64,000 nt of DNA from Metaphire vulgaris (taxonomy: Eukaryota > Annelida > Clitellata > Crassiclitellata > Megascolecidae). A program made the position numbers and the translations under genes. The notes under the pieces were generated by a model. The model had not been told where the DNA came from, did no database searches, and saw only the letters and a program-made list of their open reading frames with translations. The stretch is from NCBI GenBank assembly GCA_018105865.1, contig CM030834.1, positions 19,480,219-19,544,218 on the forward strand, written 5' to 3'. Below are positions 23,790 to 37,656 of this stretch, in pieces; the stretch's first letter is position 1; every line of letters begins with the position of its first letter.

Positions 23790-24060
23790 AATAATATTAA
23801 TAATAATAATAATAATAATAACAACAATAATAATAATAATGTGATTTAAAGTGGTCTAGGAGGCTAAGTAGACCTGGTGAGAGGTTGCCTAAGCGATAGA
23901 CGGTTTGGTTGATCGCCGGCACCTCAGTTAGATCTTAGGATGGCTACCCATCCAGATACTACCTGAGCGTTACTTAACTTCGACATTGCCAAAAAATCGA
24001 ATAATCCCTCATGGAGGTATTAATACCACCATGTAATCCCAATCATCTATGCCATTAAAG
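23790..24060 (-). mobile_element. 5S-rRNA-derived SINE (SINE3-like)
   Basis: Minus strand reads GAAGTTAAGTAACGCTCAGG..AGTATCTGGATGGGTAGCC, closely matching the internal promoter region of 5S rRNA (GAAGCTAAGCA.. then TACTTGGATGGGTGACC). The body ends in an (ATT)n tail at 23794-23840. This arrangement is that of a 5S-headed SINE, not a 5S gene: the outer stems do not pair. It lies between the divergent kinase and FARP genes. Confidence 0.72.
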
Positions 24061-24094
24061 GATCCGCTGGTGTGCTGAGCTTGCCGTCTTGATC

Positions 24095-24163
24095 GGTTGC
24101 CGGAAGTAATCGTCGGCGCACGGGTGCAGTCAGTCAGTCGACGGAGGTTGGTTTTTCTCTGCG
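24095..24163 (+). promoter_or_regulatory. Putative FARP core promoter / first 5' UTR exon with ETS site
   Basis: CpG-richer stretch with CCGGAAGTA at 24100-24108, the consensus for ETS/GABP factors that often drive divergent TATA-less promoters. A possible donor GCG|GTAAAA follows at 24164. The matching acceptor would be TTTTCAG at 28565. Inference only. Confidence 0.35.
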
Positions 24164-24689
24164 GTAAAAATAATTGTTCATTGGATTTATTATTAATTTG
24201 ATTATATAAAATAATTTTAAAGTAGTTATTTGAATTTGCGTGTTTCGTCGGTTGAACTGTGCCGTTCGGCCGAAGCGATCGGAAACCGTGTATGCGGCGG
24301 TGTATGTTCTCTAATAATGCACGGTGAGAAAGTAGACTAGACCGCTAGACGTTTCGCCCTCGGGACATTTTGTCCCACCCGCGGTAGCCTGGGTAATCTG
24401 AGCCATTCGTAGTTCTCATAGTTTCTCTGTGAACCACGGGTTCAAAGAGAGAAACCGTGAATAGGACGAAATAATAATCGTTATACACACCATACATATC
24501 TATACTTTCGCTGAGGAACACATAAGCATTTAGACATCCAATACAAACCGAGGCAGGAAATGTAAAAATAAGAGAAAATACGAAATATCGCCGCAAACTA
24601 TGTAGCCATTAGTCTTCTTATAGTGATAAAACACATCTCTTCCAATTAGCATTTCCTACATAGTCTGTCTTGCTGTTTCCCTCTGACTG

Positions 24690-24815
24690 ATCTCTGGAAT
24701 GACCTGGTCTTTTGCGGATGGATTTGAAGTACCATCGATTGATACCCTTGAGTATTAGAAATGGTGCTATAGAAGTGCATAATTATTATTATTTATTATT
24801 ATAACACGCCCATTG
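24690..24815 (+). repeat. SINE-like 3' fragment, copy 1
   Basis: Block ATGACCTGGTCTTTTGCGGATGG..ATTAGAAATGGTGCTATAGAAG with an ATT-rich tail. An inverted copy occurs at 25345-25470, and a diverged one near 58970-59030. Confidence 0.55.
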
Positions 24816-25344
24816 GAAATTCATTCGGAAGGTCTTGGTAAAGTTTGCATGTATTGATTGTTTATGAGAATTTCAACACAATTTCTGTTAGCTGGCTAGT
24901 TTTTGCGCTCTCAGTGCTTGAATGTATATCTAATTTCTTTTATTTATATATGTGATGTCTTCAATTATTATTTTTCTCGGTAAACTATGGGTAGTTGGTC
25001 ACTCAGACTACCATAACCGGATCATCCTAGTTCAAAACTTGCACCCTGTACCCAGACCAGAAAGTTTTGTCCCAAGCTTAGTCAATTGGCTCATTGCATG
25101 ATTCATATAGATTTTTGTTGATGTTGCTCTATATCTAAGTAAAAACGACATGCATGATCTTGCTGTTGTTTTTGTGCAATGTGAAATTGATATTGTGCAT
25201 CAAAAGTAAGAACCATTTAGTTTTCTTGTCATAGTTCTTGAAAGTGTCTATTTTCTCATCGAAATAACAAGGTTTCAGCCATAGTTGAATTGTATAGTTA
25301 CTCCTTCAGTTGTTCTGTGATAATGATAAATATTATGGTTATGG

Positions 25345-25470
25345 TTATACTTATAATTATAAAGCACTTCTACATCACCAGTTCTAATACTTTACCAGTA
25401 ACAATTGATGGCACTTGAAATCCATCCGTAAAAGACCAGGTCATTACAGAGATCTGATGCTGTTATTAAA
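25345..25470 (-). repeat. SINE-like 3' fragment, copy 2 (inverted)
   Basis: Reverse complement of 24690-24815 (CACTTCTACATCACCAGTTC ... GACCAGGTCATTAC). The pair could fold back in the FARP 5' intron transcript. Confidence 0.55.
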
Positions 25471-26033
25471 TTGGTTATATATAGCAATGTGACTGGAATG
25501 ATGTGCTCGGAGCCTTGTTTCCACCATTTTCAGCCATGTGAGCATTGAAACATGCCTTTCTTATAAATTTGTAGAAGATAATGCATTCAGACTTTCGACA
25601 CGCAAACATTGCACAGTTATCTTGCTTTCATAACTTGTCTTTGATATGACACACTAATTGTTCAGAATATTGAAGTACTAGCCATCTCATCAATGGTTTT
25701 TTCTATTGGTCTTGGTTATTACAAACAATATATAGCTATTTGCAAATGGTTAATGATTCTGCCATTGATTAGATATAATATCATTGTATCCAGATATGCA
25801 TAGTTACTGAAATTTACACAACTATCCAATAATATAATTTAGCTTATCCTGCTTCATGATATTGATGTCTATAGGGATTGCTTTCTTTTACCGGTATCAT
25901 GATTATTTTGCAAGTTTTGCGAGTTTTTTGTTTTACGAATTGCTTTGCACGTAGTCATCCTCATCTAAGATTATTTGCAAATAAAATAACTTGTGGAAGA
26001 GACAACTGCACTTATCCTTAGCACCTATCCTTA

Positions 26034-26147
<114 letters not shown>

Positions 26148-27577
26148 CAATGACATTAAGTGCGAATGGTTGTCTTTATGAAGGTGGCATATGCTGGTTA
26201 TTTGCTATTTTGTCATGAGGGCGTGTGTTACCTTAAGACCTGCCACATGAAACTTGTGAGCTAAAGGATTCAACAGCTGTCGACCTTTGCACAAGTATAT
26301 CATGCTATGTACTGTGCTGTGCATTTGATACATGCTGCAGTCTTATTTGCTAACAGCCTCCACCTGTGATACAAGTTGTTTGCAATCTTTTAGGCTGATT
26401 TTACAAATTTCTTGATTCCCTCGATTGTTGCTGCCCTGTACATAGTGTGCTCTCCATTAGTACCGTAATTTTTGTGAACATTTATTATTTTTTGTTTAGT
26501 AAATTACTGAATCTTTTTAGGCTCACCATTTCTGTAATCAAAATGAAGCTGTCCTTTCCTGTTGGCATAACACAGAGCCAATTGAAGAGGTTATATATTT
26601 TTCTAGGACCCGAGTCTTGTTTGCATTTCTGATTAATGAGCATTATATCCTGCATACCGATATGTTTTTGGCTTGTTTTTACCAGCTCTTTAAATTATTC
26701 TTTGCCCATTGTCACCTATCTAGTATAGGAAGTTTTTTTATATCATCCAATGCTGTCTCCCATAGGGTGGTCTCCATGACAACCACTGCTCTTCTTTGTC
26801 CCACTCACTTTTGAAGCAACCGTACCTTGTTTTTTTGTATATGATTTTTTAGAAGCTGCACTAGATGATGTAAATATCCTACAGCTATATTTGGCATCCG
26901 CAGTTCTTTATATGACACAGAATTGAAAATCATTTTGAAATCCACAAAACAACTTGTAGCATGCTTGAATGTCTGGCATATATAAAGTGACCTATTTCAA
27001 ATTTTGATTTACTTGTTTTTATACTTGTGTGGCTTGGGATTAAGGATTCCATTGTAAATATTTTAAACAATAACTGTATGTCATACTTTTGGTCTTTATA
27101 GATGTGTTGTAACTTGTAGGTTATATTATTCACTTTCATTTTTCACCTTTGTTCTAATTTTTCTTTTCTGAGCTGAAGTTATTGACTTGCAACCATTAAA
27201 TTCTCACAAGCAATGGCACAAACTGGATGCAGCTAAAGTTGAAGGGAAGTTAACTGACTGATCTGAAGCTTATTATAAATACTCACAAGAATGAGACATA
27301 TTAGTTTTTTCAAACTTTTTTGTATAGTTGATAGGATATGAGATATGCTGTGTGGAAACATAAAAATTGCTTAATAAGAATAATTGTCAAGCCTAATATG
27401 TTTGGTAGGCCTGGTGAGAATTTCATTGGCACTGTTGTTTTAGTGTCTGGTTTATTTATTTAGCATGACTTTTCATTCCAAAGCAATCTGGCTTATTGGC
27501 CTGGGAATACTGTACTGTGAATTTAATTGTTATGGGCTCTTGGTGGTTACTGTATGCTAAAGGTTTGCTAGATGAAT

Positions 27578-27891
27578 TTAACCCTTTAGCCCCTATGGCT
27601 CCTGTGTGTCTGTTCCCTGACCCATAGGCTCCTTGGGAAAATTATGGGGTTGTTTGGGGCTCCCACATAAACTCAAATATCTTGAACAAATGTTAACATA
27701 GAACAAAAATGTTTTCACCAGTTTCCTCAGAATTGAGCTGTGTTTACTTCAGTGCTTAGAATATTTAATACCATGAAGAAAATCAAAACCGGCCGTGCGG
27801 GGATTAGGAAAAGACGCAGAAACCCCAAAAAGCGACCTTACGGGGACTGGTATCGGTAGCAAAAGCCGCTTTTGCGGGGCGACAGGGTTAA
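27578..27891. mobile_element. piggyBac-like MITE, 314 bp
   Basis: TTAA borders with ends TTAACCCTTTAGCCCC and GGGGCGACAGGGTTAA, 14 of 16 positions inverted-complementary. GC-rich interior relative to the surroundings. No transposase. Confidence 0.78.
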
Positions 27892-28565
27892 GCTGGTTTT
27901 GTCCTGGAGGAAATTCTTACAAAGTATTTAAATGAATCCTGATGTTTGACACTGTACTAACTAAATATTGAAGTTTTTTTAGGCAGCCTGCAGTTGTGTT
28001 ATTTTGTTGAAATGTTTCTTGTATTGTGGAATGTATAACATATTGGACATCCCGAATAGATATAACCTTTTAGGATGGTGTTAGATTATCTCAGACTGTG
28101 ACTCGTAGTGTTTGATTCTTTAGATGGCTTGTTCTGGATAATTGGTTTGTTTTTCTTGGGCTTAGAATTGATTTTAATTGATAATTTAACCTTTTATTGT
28201 TCTGCCATGTGTGTCTCTTTTGTATTTCATGGTGATTGAAGCTTTTTATACTGATATGTAAATGACAAATACAACTTCCTTATTGATGGCTTGTCTCTGT
28301 TTCAAGTACAAGACTTTGCTTCATTGCATTTCTTGAAGTTTCCAGCTAAACTTTGATTATCATAGCTTAATGGTATGCAATGGACCCACGAGTTCAAGTA
28401 ATGAGTTTGAGTGCATAGACAGTCTCTTTGTGGTTTGATTTTAATTTATGATAAAAATTTTATATTCTGTTCTATGATACATTTCATTGGCTTTGATTTC
28501 AACGTGCTGTGCCAATCAGTTGGATTTCTCATTGTTGATTAATTTTTATGAGTTTGTCTTTTCAG

Positions 28566-28872
28566 ATGTAGGTCCAGTGCATGCTGCAGTGGCGTGTCAA
28601 GAGGCGTTGGGGTGATTATCTCTTTGCAACAGACCGCAGTCTATAGCTAATATTGGTCTGGGTTTCTAAGCGAGATTAGCTATCAGCACTGGCTTTTCGT
28701 GTCTTAGTTGCTACGGCAACCAGCCATCTGGCCTTCAGAAATCATTGTCGGTTGCGTTGGAAAGCGAAGGATGGCCAACAATACAAGCCCCCAGACATCG
28801 CCTTTCAAGGGGCCACAAATTTCTTGCAAGGTTCTGATGTTAGATGACACAATTCAACTGTTTTCAGTTCCA
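28566..28872 (+). CDS. FARP exon 1: 5' UTR tail and first coding segment
   Basis: Acceptor TTGTCTTTTCAG at 28565; ATG at 28771 (earlier ATG at 28566 is followed at once by TAG). Coding part 28771-28872, residues 1-34, ending [16 protein letters not shown], the opening F1 strand of the FERM domain. Donor CCA|GTAAGT, phase 0. Confidence 0.9.
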
Positions 28873-31800
28873 GTAAGTACTTCTTAAATTGTTTATAATT
28901 CTGTATTCATTTGTCCAATTCAGGCCTAGGCACTTCTTGATTATTGGAATATACCAGTAAGATAGTATTTTTTAAAGAAAACTTTTGCAAAAGTGGAAGT
29001 TCAAGAGCTTTGATGGTACCACCTGCTTGGAGATGTATATTTCCGTGTTGATCCTGATTTTATTGTTGACTTGGGTTCAAGATCTTGATCAGTTTAGCCT
29101 GAACATCTGAGCTTCCATTGGTGTAGACAGACTTGATATAATTTTGTGTATGATTTTGCATGGTTAAATAAGTGCCAGGCTGCATAAAACAAGATACAAT
29201 TTTCACTAAATTTTGTTACTTTGCTGCTTTGTGTGCCTTGAGTTACAGTGACTTACATACTACCAGTATTTAAAAGTAATCTAGTAATGTACGCACATGC
29301 TGCTGACTACAAATAGTATCGGTAAGAAATTTAGCGGGATGGCATTTGTATTAATTTCTACATACATACAGAAATCAATTAGGGTAATTTGTTGAACGGG
29401 TCAGGAGAGACTTGTTAGCATACTCTCACTTTTCAACTTGACGGTGGCCATTTTTACGATGTCATCCAATGATGGCTTGGATGAAGATCAATCATTCCAT
29501 AAGTTCAATGTAGGAGCACTAAGGGGTTAGCGCCTTCCATCCTGCGTGGAATTGGCTGGATGAGGGCGCTTGTCAGCCTTTTCCTTCCCACCTTTCCATC
29601 AAAGAAGTAAGCACCCAGGTAGTCATTCACAGAGTAGTCAACTGGGAAAATCATCAGAGGCAGAAACAACCAAAACATTTCTGTAACAGTAGAGGTATCA
29701 GTCACAAACCTCATGACTCCAACTCCCACTGTCCTGCATAAGCCATTTTTTGTCACTGGTTTCAAAATTATGGCATATTGTTGAATAGTAATTATTTACT
29801 GATTATGGGATATACACTAATGCATAATTGTAATCCTACACTGCTGGTCAGGGCTGACCTCAGTGGAGATAGAAACTTTTGGGATGGTAGTAGTTTGTCC
29901 CTCACTGCATTTTTGAAAAGTCAAGTACTACTTCTGGCATTGAGGTCTCTGTACAGTATACATGCACCTGTTAGTTCCTGATAATGTTCAGACTTGTAGG
30001 CATTTGTTATTGTTTTGTGAGTCCAAGCTGGTTGAATGGCTGAAATATCCAGTAAAGGCCCATTGTTGATCATATGCTGTTTATTGGTTGTGGCTTTGAA
30101 CCACTTGGCTTCCCATACACTGGGGTCAAGTGTTATGGTTGACTGGTTGCTTTTTATGCTCTTGTTTCAAGAAGTAATGAAGCTTATAGCATAATTGAAA
30201 TAGCAGGCATTTCTCTGGCAGCAAGGTTGCCAGTGTGGGTTATTTTTTACCCAATCTGGTTTTTTGGGCCTCGTCTGGTTATTTGGTAATTTTTTGTTCT
30301 GGTTATTTTTTTAAATCTGCGAAAATTAAAAAAAATTTCTGGTTGAATGGAGTGAGAAAAAATTAGGAGTTTTCAGTTTTCAGCATGTTGAAAACTCTTT
30401 TTGTTTGATCATACAAGTTTAAAGTTTACCCTCATTAGGCCTACCTTGCTTCAAGACAACGTGACGACCTTTTTTTGCTCGTCAAGACTTTCTGGATGGA
30501 GAGACGTTATACTGTAAAATTTTCCCAAAAATTTTATGGTTTGTCGCAATTATTATGGATTTTATCATCTTTTTCGACCTTTTGGGAACCTGGTTATTTC
30601 AGGTTATTTTTAAAGGCACGATCTGGTTATTTTTCAAAATGTTCACTGGCAACACTGTCTGGCAGTCCAGCCTGTATCTCAGGATCGGGTGGTTTGTATG
30701 TTGGATTTTCTTCTTGCATGCCTGTTAGTTCCTGATTATGTTTCAGAGTCCTACTGAGTCTACCAATAAACTGCAGTCAGGTGACTATGCAGCAATATAG
30801 TAGGGCCGGGAACTGTCATTTCTGGCATGCTAAATTTTCATCAGGGTATGAAGGGGATATTTACATATAGTTACAGCCTACCTTTGAATATAATGCTCGA
30901 GTTGAGACAAACTATGGAAACTTCCCTTCAACTGACTGTCAATGAAATCTCGTTAGAAATTTACTGGTAAAGTGCTTGGTTTCCTTTAGAACTTGGGTAG
31001 CAATGACACCAACTTTTGTTCAATTTTATTGGCATTGAGCATGGCCATTTTCCATATCTGGTCTGCTTTGTGTGAAATGGCCCATTGTGCTTTCTTTTAT
31101 TCGTATAATTGACTTGTATATGGATTCCAAGGCCAATGGTGGAATTTGTCTAAGGCCTCTGTGTCTGTGCAGAACTGGGTCTTGAGAGCCTTATCTTGCA
31201 TGTAAAATGGAAATAACCAGCTTATCTGGCTTTCATTACCGGTACTACCATGTTTTCACTTCTTCTTCTTCAGATGCATTTTCTCTTATTGGCCCATAAT
31301 CTGCTTAACTTTCTGCTTCTTATCAGTCAGAGTTCCTCTGTGAGAATTTCTTTGGTTTCCCAACCAACTAGAGCCCCGGTCTGTGGGTCAAGAGCAATGG
31401 CTCAGGACCACCGAGAATCAAGGAGGCTATGGGGGCCTCTACTGGCACTTCAGCTTCAAAGTAGCCCCCATGTGCACCCCCCCCCCGTTTAACTCCTCCC
31501 ACCCACTCCTTCACTCCTCAGTTCTCTATAATTAATTTTTTTGTTGGACTAATTAAGCTTATATTGGAGATGGTTGGCTTAGAGGAGGTTTACTGTGGGA
31601 TAATGATTGGGAAGTTCTTGGCTATCCAGACGTCTTTCCTTCTTGCTCAGCTTGTTCAGATTTGTGGCCATTTGAGTTGTGATTGCACTCAATCATACAG
31701 CACTAATGTATATTATATATTTAGACCATAGTATTGTCCACCAAACTCCACCCTAATAATGGAAGAGCCATTGACCAGTGTCAATTGTGTGTAGGCATAA

Positions 31801-34800
31801 GTATTGACAGATTCAGCTTCAAATTCATTCTGCATTCTCTCCTTTATAGTATATGGACTGTGTGGTTAAGTGCATACAAATTATTGTATGTTGACAATTG
31901 TTCCTTGTTTCAATTTAAAAAATTATCAGTGATGCTTCAGAGATCTATAGATCACCACTATAATTTTTTGGATGTCGATTAAGTTGACACATAGGAAAAC
32001 CCTATAGATGTGGTTGTTCTTTCTCTTGCCTTATTGAACCTTTTTTCATTCTTCTCTGTTTATTCATCATAATACCAGTATTTATGAATTTGGATGGTGC
32101 ATGTTGTTTACTCCATTAGTATTGCTGGGGTTTATGATCAGAAAATACCATACTTAACATAGTATAACTTGAATTTTGTTCTTGAAAGATGGAATTACCT
32201 AAGGCTCAAAATATTATGGACTGTTGTAGGAATACCGCATTATCTCACATATAAGACACACTTTTTCCCTTTAAAAATCGGTACAAAGTGTGGGTGTGTG
32301 TTATATATAGAAATAAATTTTGTGTACATACAATTTTATGCACATAACATACATAATTTTAATGTAGCCATATATTTATGCATATAACATGCACGTTATA
32401 TGGGTTTTTACCTACACGGTCGGTGGTGGAGAAAAACTTTGTTTGCACATCAATTTTCAAAAAGAATTTGCCAGATTCTCATAGGAAATTTGGGTGCATA
32501 TTATGCATAGGTATTAACATTTTACATTTTAACATTTAACATTTTGGGTGCTTATTATACATAAGTATTTACATTATGATAACTCTAGAAACTAAGGGTG
32601 CATATTATACCTGTTTTTGAGTCTCTGGAAAGCTTCACACATGATTAAAACTTTATGGTGTGCACACATTTATCTGTAGGCAAGAGATTTTGTCAGTTTC
32701 TCTCAAGTTCGATTTAGGTATCCCTTGTCATTGCTCTCATGTGCATTAGTTTTAATAGCATTTCTCTGAAACTATCAATTGTGAATTATGGCAGCTGAGT
32801 TACTCCAGATTAATAAAAAGAGACATTTTTCTTGAACCGGTTGTCTTTATTATGCACTTTTATTTTTCTACCCTAAAGTGCTATCAGGTTTCACAGAGTT
32901 CACTTGAGTTTGGATTTTACCCAGTAACCTTTTTGAGACCTTTAGAAGAGAGGAGCTAATGGAGATTTCAGCATATTGCAAAGGAAGGTTACATTGAATC
33001 TAAACGTGAGAGACTGGCTTGTCTGAATATATTCATCATTTTTAGTAGTGCACAGTTTCACAGAAGTTTGAATTTTGGCCTAAAATTTTATTCTGGTCCA
33101 GTGAAGTTGACTTAGTCAATCCTAGAGATGGTGAATTAAGTAAAAAGTATGACCTTTTGGAGCAAAGTTTATGCTTACCAGTACTTAATCTTATAGCCTA
33201 GATGTTGAAATCAATTGCCATTTTGCCAGTCACAGACAGCATACATGCATGTCGTACATACATGTACAATCAGATTAGAATTTATAACCTGACATATAAG
33301 TTAGATGCTGGTAGTTCTTTTGGTAGGACACAATATTTACATTATTTGTGTAAACCACTGAGTGACTATTTAGCAAGAAAGAAACTAATTCTAATTTGCA
33401 TTATAACAGCATTCACATTTTCTGTGAGTTATATGGCTGTTGGTATTATGGCTGTAATTTTTGAAAGCCAGAGTTTAATTAATTTTGCATGATTTTAAAA
33501 ATATTTGATGTCAGTTGATCAGTTTTACTTAATTAATTAAATGCACATTTTGTGACTTTTGCTTCTTTTTGTCAATGTACTTTGTTAGCTTATAAAGTTA
33601 TCAGTCTTGTTTGTGCCAGTGACCACAGATAATTTTCTGTCATAGAAAATATAGCTTAAGCCCTTCAAAGATATTCTTGAATTTTGTTATTTTAAGAAAA
33701 AATCCTGATTAATTATAGCATTTCTGCTAATAAATTAGTTTGTTTCCTCTAATCTATGCATTATAATTCTCATGTACATGGTAAAATATTTTCTGAAGCA
33801 GTATGATCTGTGCTATATAATATAATTGTTGTTGTTGGTGGTGTTGTTTATTTACCTAGGTGAAGAGCTGTGGTCAGGTGCTATTTGATGCAGTTGCTAG
33901 CAAACTACAGTTGCAGGAGTCTGACTATTTTGGTCTTCAGTATTCTGATCCCGAATCAATTCCAGTTGGTGATCAGATTTTGTTAAGCTAATGTATTGTG
34001 ATTTATGCTTACCCTTAGTCACTGAAGTGGTATATACATATATTCCATTATTTTGGTAAATATCGGACTTATCTTTGTATCTTTTCCTGTTGAAATGGGT
34101 AGACAATGCTGTAGTTGTGGCAGGTGGTGGTGTGCTGTGGAAAAGAATAATGACAAGAGTATTGAGTAATTGACTGTATAACATCATGACAGTTGCAGAA
34201 AACCTTCGCTCTCGCGTAGTTAGTTCCAAATCAATCTGAGATAACAAAGAATGAATCGGCTATGTAAGGGAAAGATCGATGCTTTGTGAGCATTGCAGAA
34301 TTCTGGAAAAGGTTTCAAACATTTGTGTTCCATCCATCTTCTTACATATCTTTATTTTATTTGAAGTTCTGTAATCTTTACTGAACTGGAAGCAGAGGTA
34401 TCTCTCTCATGACTAGGAAGGAGGTCTTTCTCTTGGATCTGTTTTTTGCCATTGTTTTTTTTTATCAGCTCATAATGTTCTTAGTCTGTCTCTGTCTTCA
34501 CTCAGCTTAGCATTGAACTTTTAAGGCCACTACCTACTCTGTCTCTCTTTCACCTGACTGAGTTCTTAACTTAACAAGGCATAGTAATAAATCACTTCAC
34601 TGTTTTCTCTGACTCTCTTTCTCTTTTGTCTTGGAAGTCCTTGTTGTCTTGGAAGTCCTTGTTATCAAGTGGCAATATAGGACTTGCTGTGCAATCATGC
34701 TGCCATGTTAAGTACTTCTCTTTTGATGATAATGCTTTTCCCTGAGTTGCTGATATTAACTGACGGAGTGATTCCGTATTAGCACGTGCTCTCACTTGGG

Positions 34801-37566
34801 TTAGAAGCTTCTTTGGGTCAAAATGTAAACAAGACATTAGGTGAATGATGTTTATATATATATATATATATATATATTGATTTTTCTTTCAAACGATGTG
34901 ATTTTTAGTGTTGGCTTGGTGATTTTTAGTGTTGGCTTGACAATGAGAAATCAGTTTTAAGTCAGATTCGGAAAGCCAACCTTAATTTAAAATTTCTGGT
35001 CAAATTCTACTCACCTGATCCAGGTCTTCTTGAAGAAGAGCTAACTAGGTAATGGCATATTGTTTCTTGCTTTTGCATTACAATTGTATAAGAAAACTCA
35101 TGAAAATGCCATCTTTTGACTCGGTTCCTGCTAGTTTGTAGTTTGGGCATATGGTAGACCACATGTGCTGGTATTGGCACAGGGAGAGCCGTCAGCTTTG
35201 AGTATGGGAGTAGTACCATGCGCTTTACGGATGCCATGTATCTTATTGATGACTCTTTAAGCTGACCTGAGGTTGTTTTGCTTCAAGCCTTGAAGACACC
35301 TTGCAAGTGTTTGCAATAGTCTTTGTTGGGTGTTAATCAGGTGTGGGCTTTGGCCTCCAAGACTTAAATTGTGTCCCTTGACAGCCATGACATGGTTGCC
35401 ACAACCATGGCATGGTTGCCGGTGGGAGCACTTTGTACCCAACCGTCGTCTTGACAGCGTCCAGAATGGTGTTACTGAACTGTGACCATGCGGCCTCAAC
35501 GTCTTCTGATGGATGGTCCAGGGCGGAGAATGGGAAGAAAGTGGAAAACGTCACCCGCTTCACCTATTTGGGCAGCGTTCAGAGCTCTGATAGTAGATGC
35601 ACCTCTGACATCAGCCACAGGATCGGCCTAGCAGCTTCTAACCATGAGATTGCTTCAATGCTATGGAGTCACATTGAGCTCTGTACAAAGCTGCATTTCT
35701 ATCAGACATGTGTCATTCCCATCCTACTTGATGACTCTGAAACTTGAACACTTTAGAATGTGATTCAAAATGATTACAGGTCTTCCACTTGTGCTGTCGA
35801 TGTCAGATTCTGCATGTTTGCTGGTTTGACTGTATATCAAACATCTTTTCATCGTGTACGGATTGGCATCAGTACCCAACATGATCTCTCGTCGCCGCAC
35901 GGCATTATTCAGACATGTTGCCCGGCTGGATGTTAACACCCGAGTACGCGATGCCCTTGTCTGCGCCATAGCATGTCATAACGAATGCCATCCTCCCGTA
36001 GACTGGAAACAACTCCCTGGGAGACCTCTGAATTCTTGGATCTAGCAGATCGGAGATGGGTCCCCTCTGCTATAGCATGTGAATGGAACAATGCACCCAG
36101 TCCCAGACACAGACGCTCCACTAGTGGTAGATTGTCTCAACGAACCTCTACTGTCCAGGTGATGATGATGACGACGATGATGATGATGATGATGACGGTG
36201 ATGATGATGATGATGATGCATAATATAAGTAAAGCTATTATAACAGGGTTTTTTGTTTTGGCCTCTTACGGCAGCTTAGATAAATCAAAAGCAAATTTTA
36301 GAAAAGTTTTAGAGTGTGTTACTGACTTTTGGTTTGAATGTTCTTTTAATTTATTTTCAATAACTGCCTATAGGTATTTGTATGCCCTGCAAATCAAACG
36401 TGATTTGCTGTCTGGAGAACTGTCCTGTCAGGAACACACTGCTGTTCTTCTTGCATCATACATTGTTCAAGGCAAGGCGTCTACATGTTATTCGGTGTTA
36501 AATTTCAGTATCCTGAATTTTAAATATGCACTTTCTTTCACATTCTTTGCTAGTGTGTCTTGTAGATCCTATATGCCACTGGACTGTCTTTTGCTGACTT
36601 CCATTTTTGTTATTTGTAATTCAATGCAGCTGTGCTTGTGGAAATGTTTGACAGTCTCGGCCATTATGCTGTGAAGTTATGTCTTAGAATATGTTCTGGT
36701 GATTTTCCATGGACTTTATTAAGCTCGAGTTCTAGGCAAGCATCTGCTTACAAGACCTACTGACGGAATCTATCTTGTATCACGTGTCCCATGCTCCTTT
36801 ATTGCTGGCTGTTGTTGGGGACTTTCATCTTGGATGTTCTTTCTTTGAACAGCGGAAGTTGGCAATTACTGCGAGGACTATGTCAGCCAGGCATACGTCA
36901 GCACTCTGCAGCTTCTGCCAAATCAGACTCCAGAAATTGAGTTGCAGATCATCGAACATCATCGAGAGCACATGTACGTTTGTTGACCGCAATATTATTG
37001 CGAGATTGCCGTCCTGCTTATTTGCGATCTGTGGCTGCATGCAATATGACTATTCAGTTTGCTGTTTTGCTTAATTAACATTTGCCATTTTAAATTTATT
37101 GCTCTCACATATTGCAGTCTTGGTTTATAAGCTTATGAAAACTAGGTAGATGGATTAGTCAAGCTTCTGGAACTATTAATCATTTCTCATGTATCAGGAC
37201 ATAAGAAATTATACAGACAAATGTCGGAATAGTCATCTTTATTGTTTTAATAAATAGTTGTTGTAGAAATAGAAATGGATGGTTTTGGAAACCTATGTGT
37301 TTGTACCTGGTTTATCTTATTATTAGATTTAATGTGTGTAATGTTTTCACATTATGTGTATTTTCTTGTGGAAAACCATGATTTTCTATTTATAATGCAG
37401 TTTGGATTTAGAAACAGCCTCTGCAACTTATTTCTTCATTTGTAACCAAAGCTCATTCTTTTGCACCTTATGCAAGTGGAAAATCATTCATTCTTGCCTG
37501 CTAATGATGAATGTTACAACTTTGTCATAAACAGTGCATAATGAAGACTGGTTCCATAAAAAAAAT

Positions 37567-37656
<90 letters not shown>

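Noticed and set aside
23930..24060. A functional 5S rRNA gene
   Set aside because: Only the internal promoter-like blocks match; the 5' and 3' ends cannot pair and an (ATT)n tail is present, so a SINE is more likely.
28566..28571. Earlier ATG as FARP start
   Set aside because: Followed directly by TAG; the ATG at 28771 leads into the FERM domain.
29505..29765. 86-codon minus-strand ORF with hydrophobic segment
   Set aside because: Lies within FARP intron 1; no family recognised and no supporting splice context. Left as unclassified.
33964..33968. FARP exon 2 donor at GTTG|GTGATC
   Set aside because: It would leave phase 1 and give a stop in exon 3; CCA|GTTGGT gives the expected WLD continuation.
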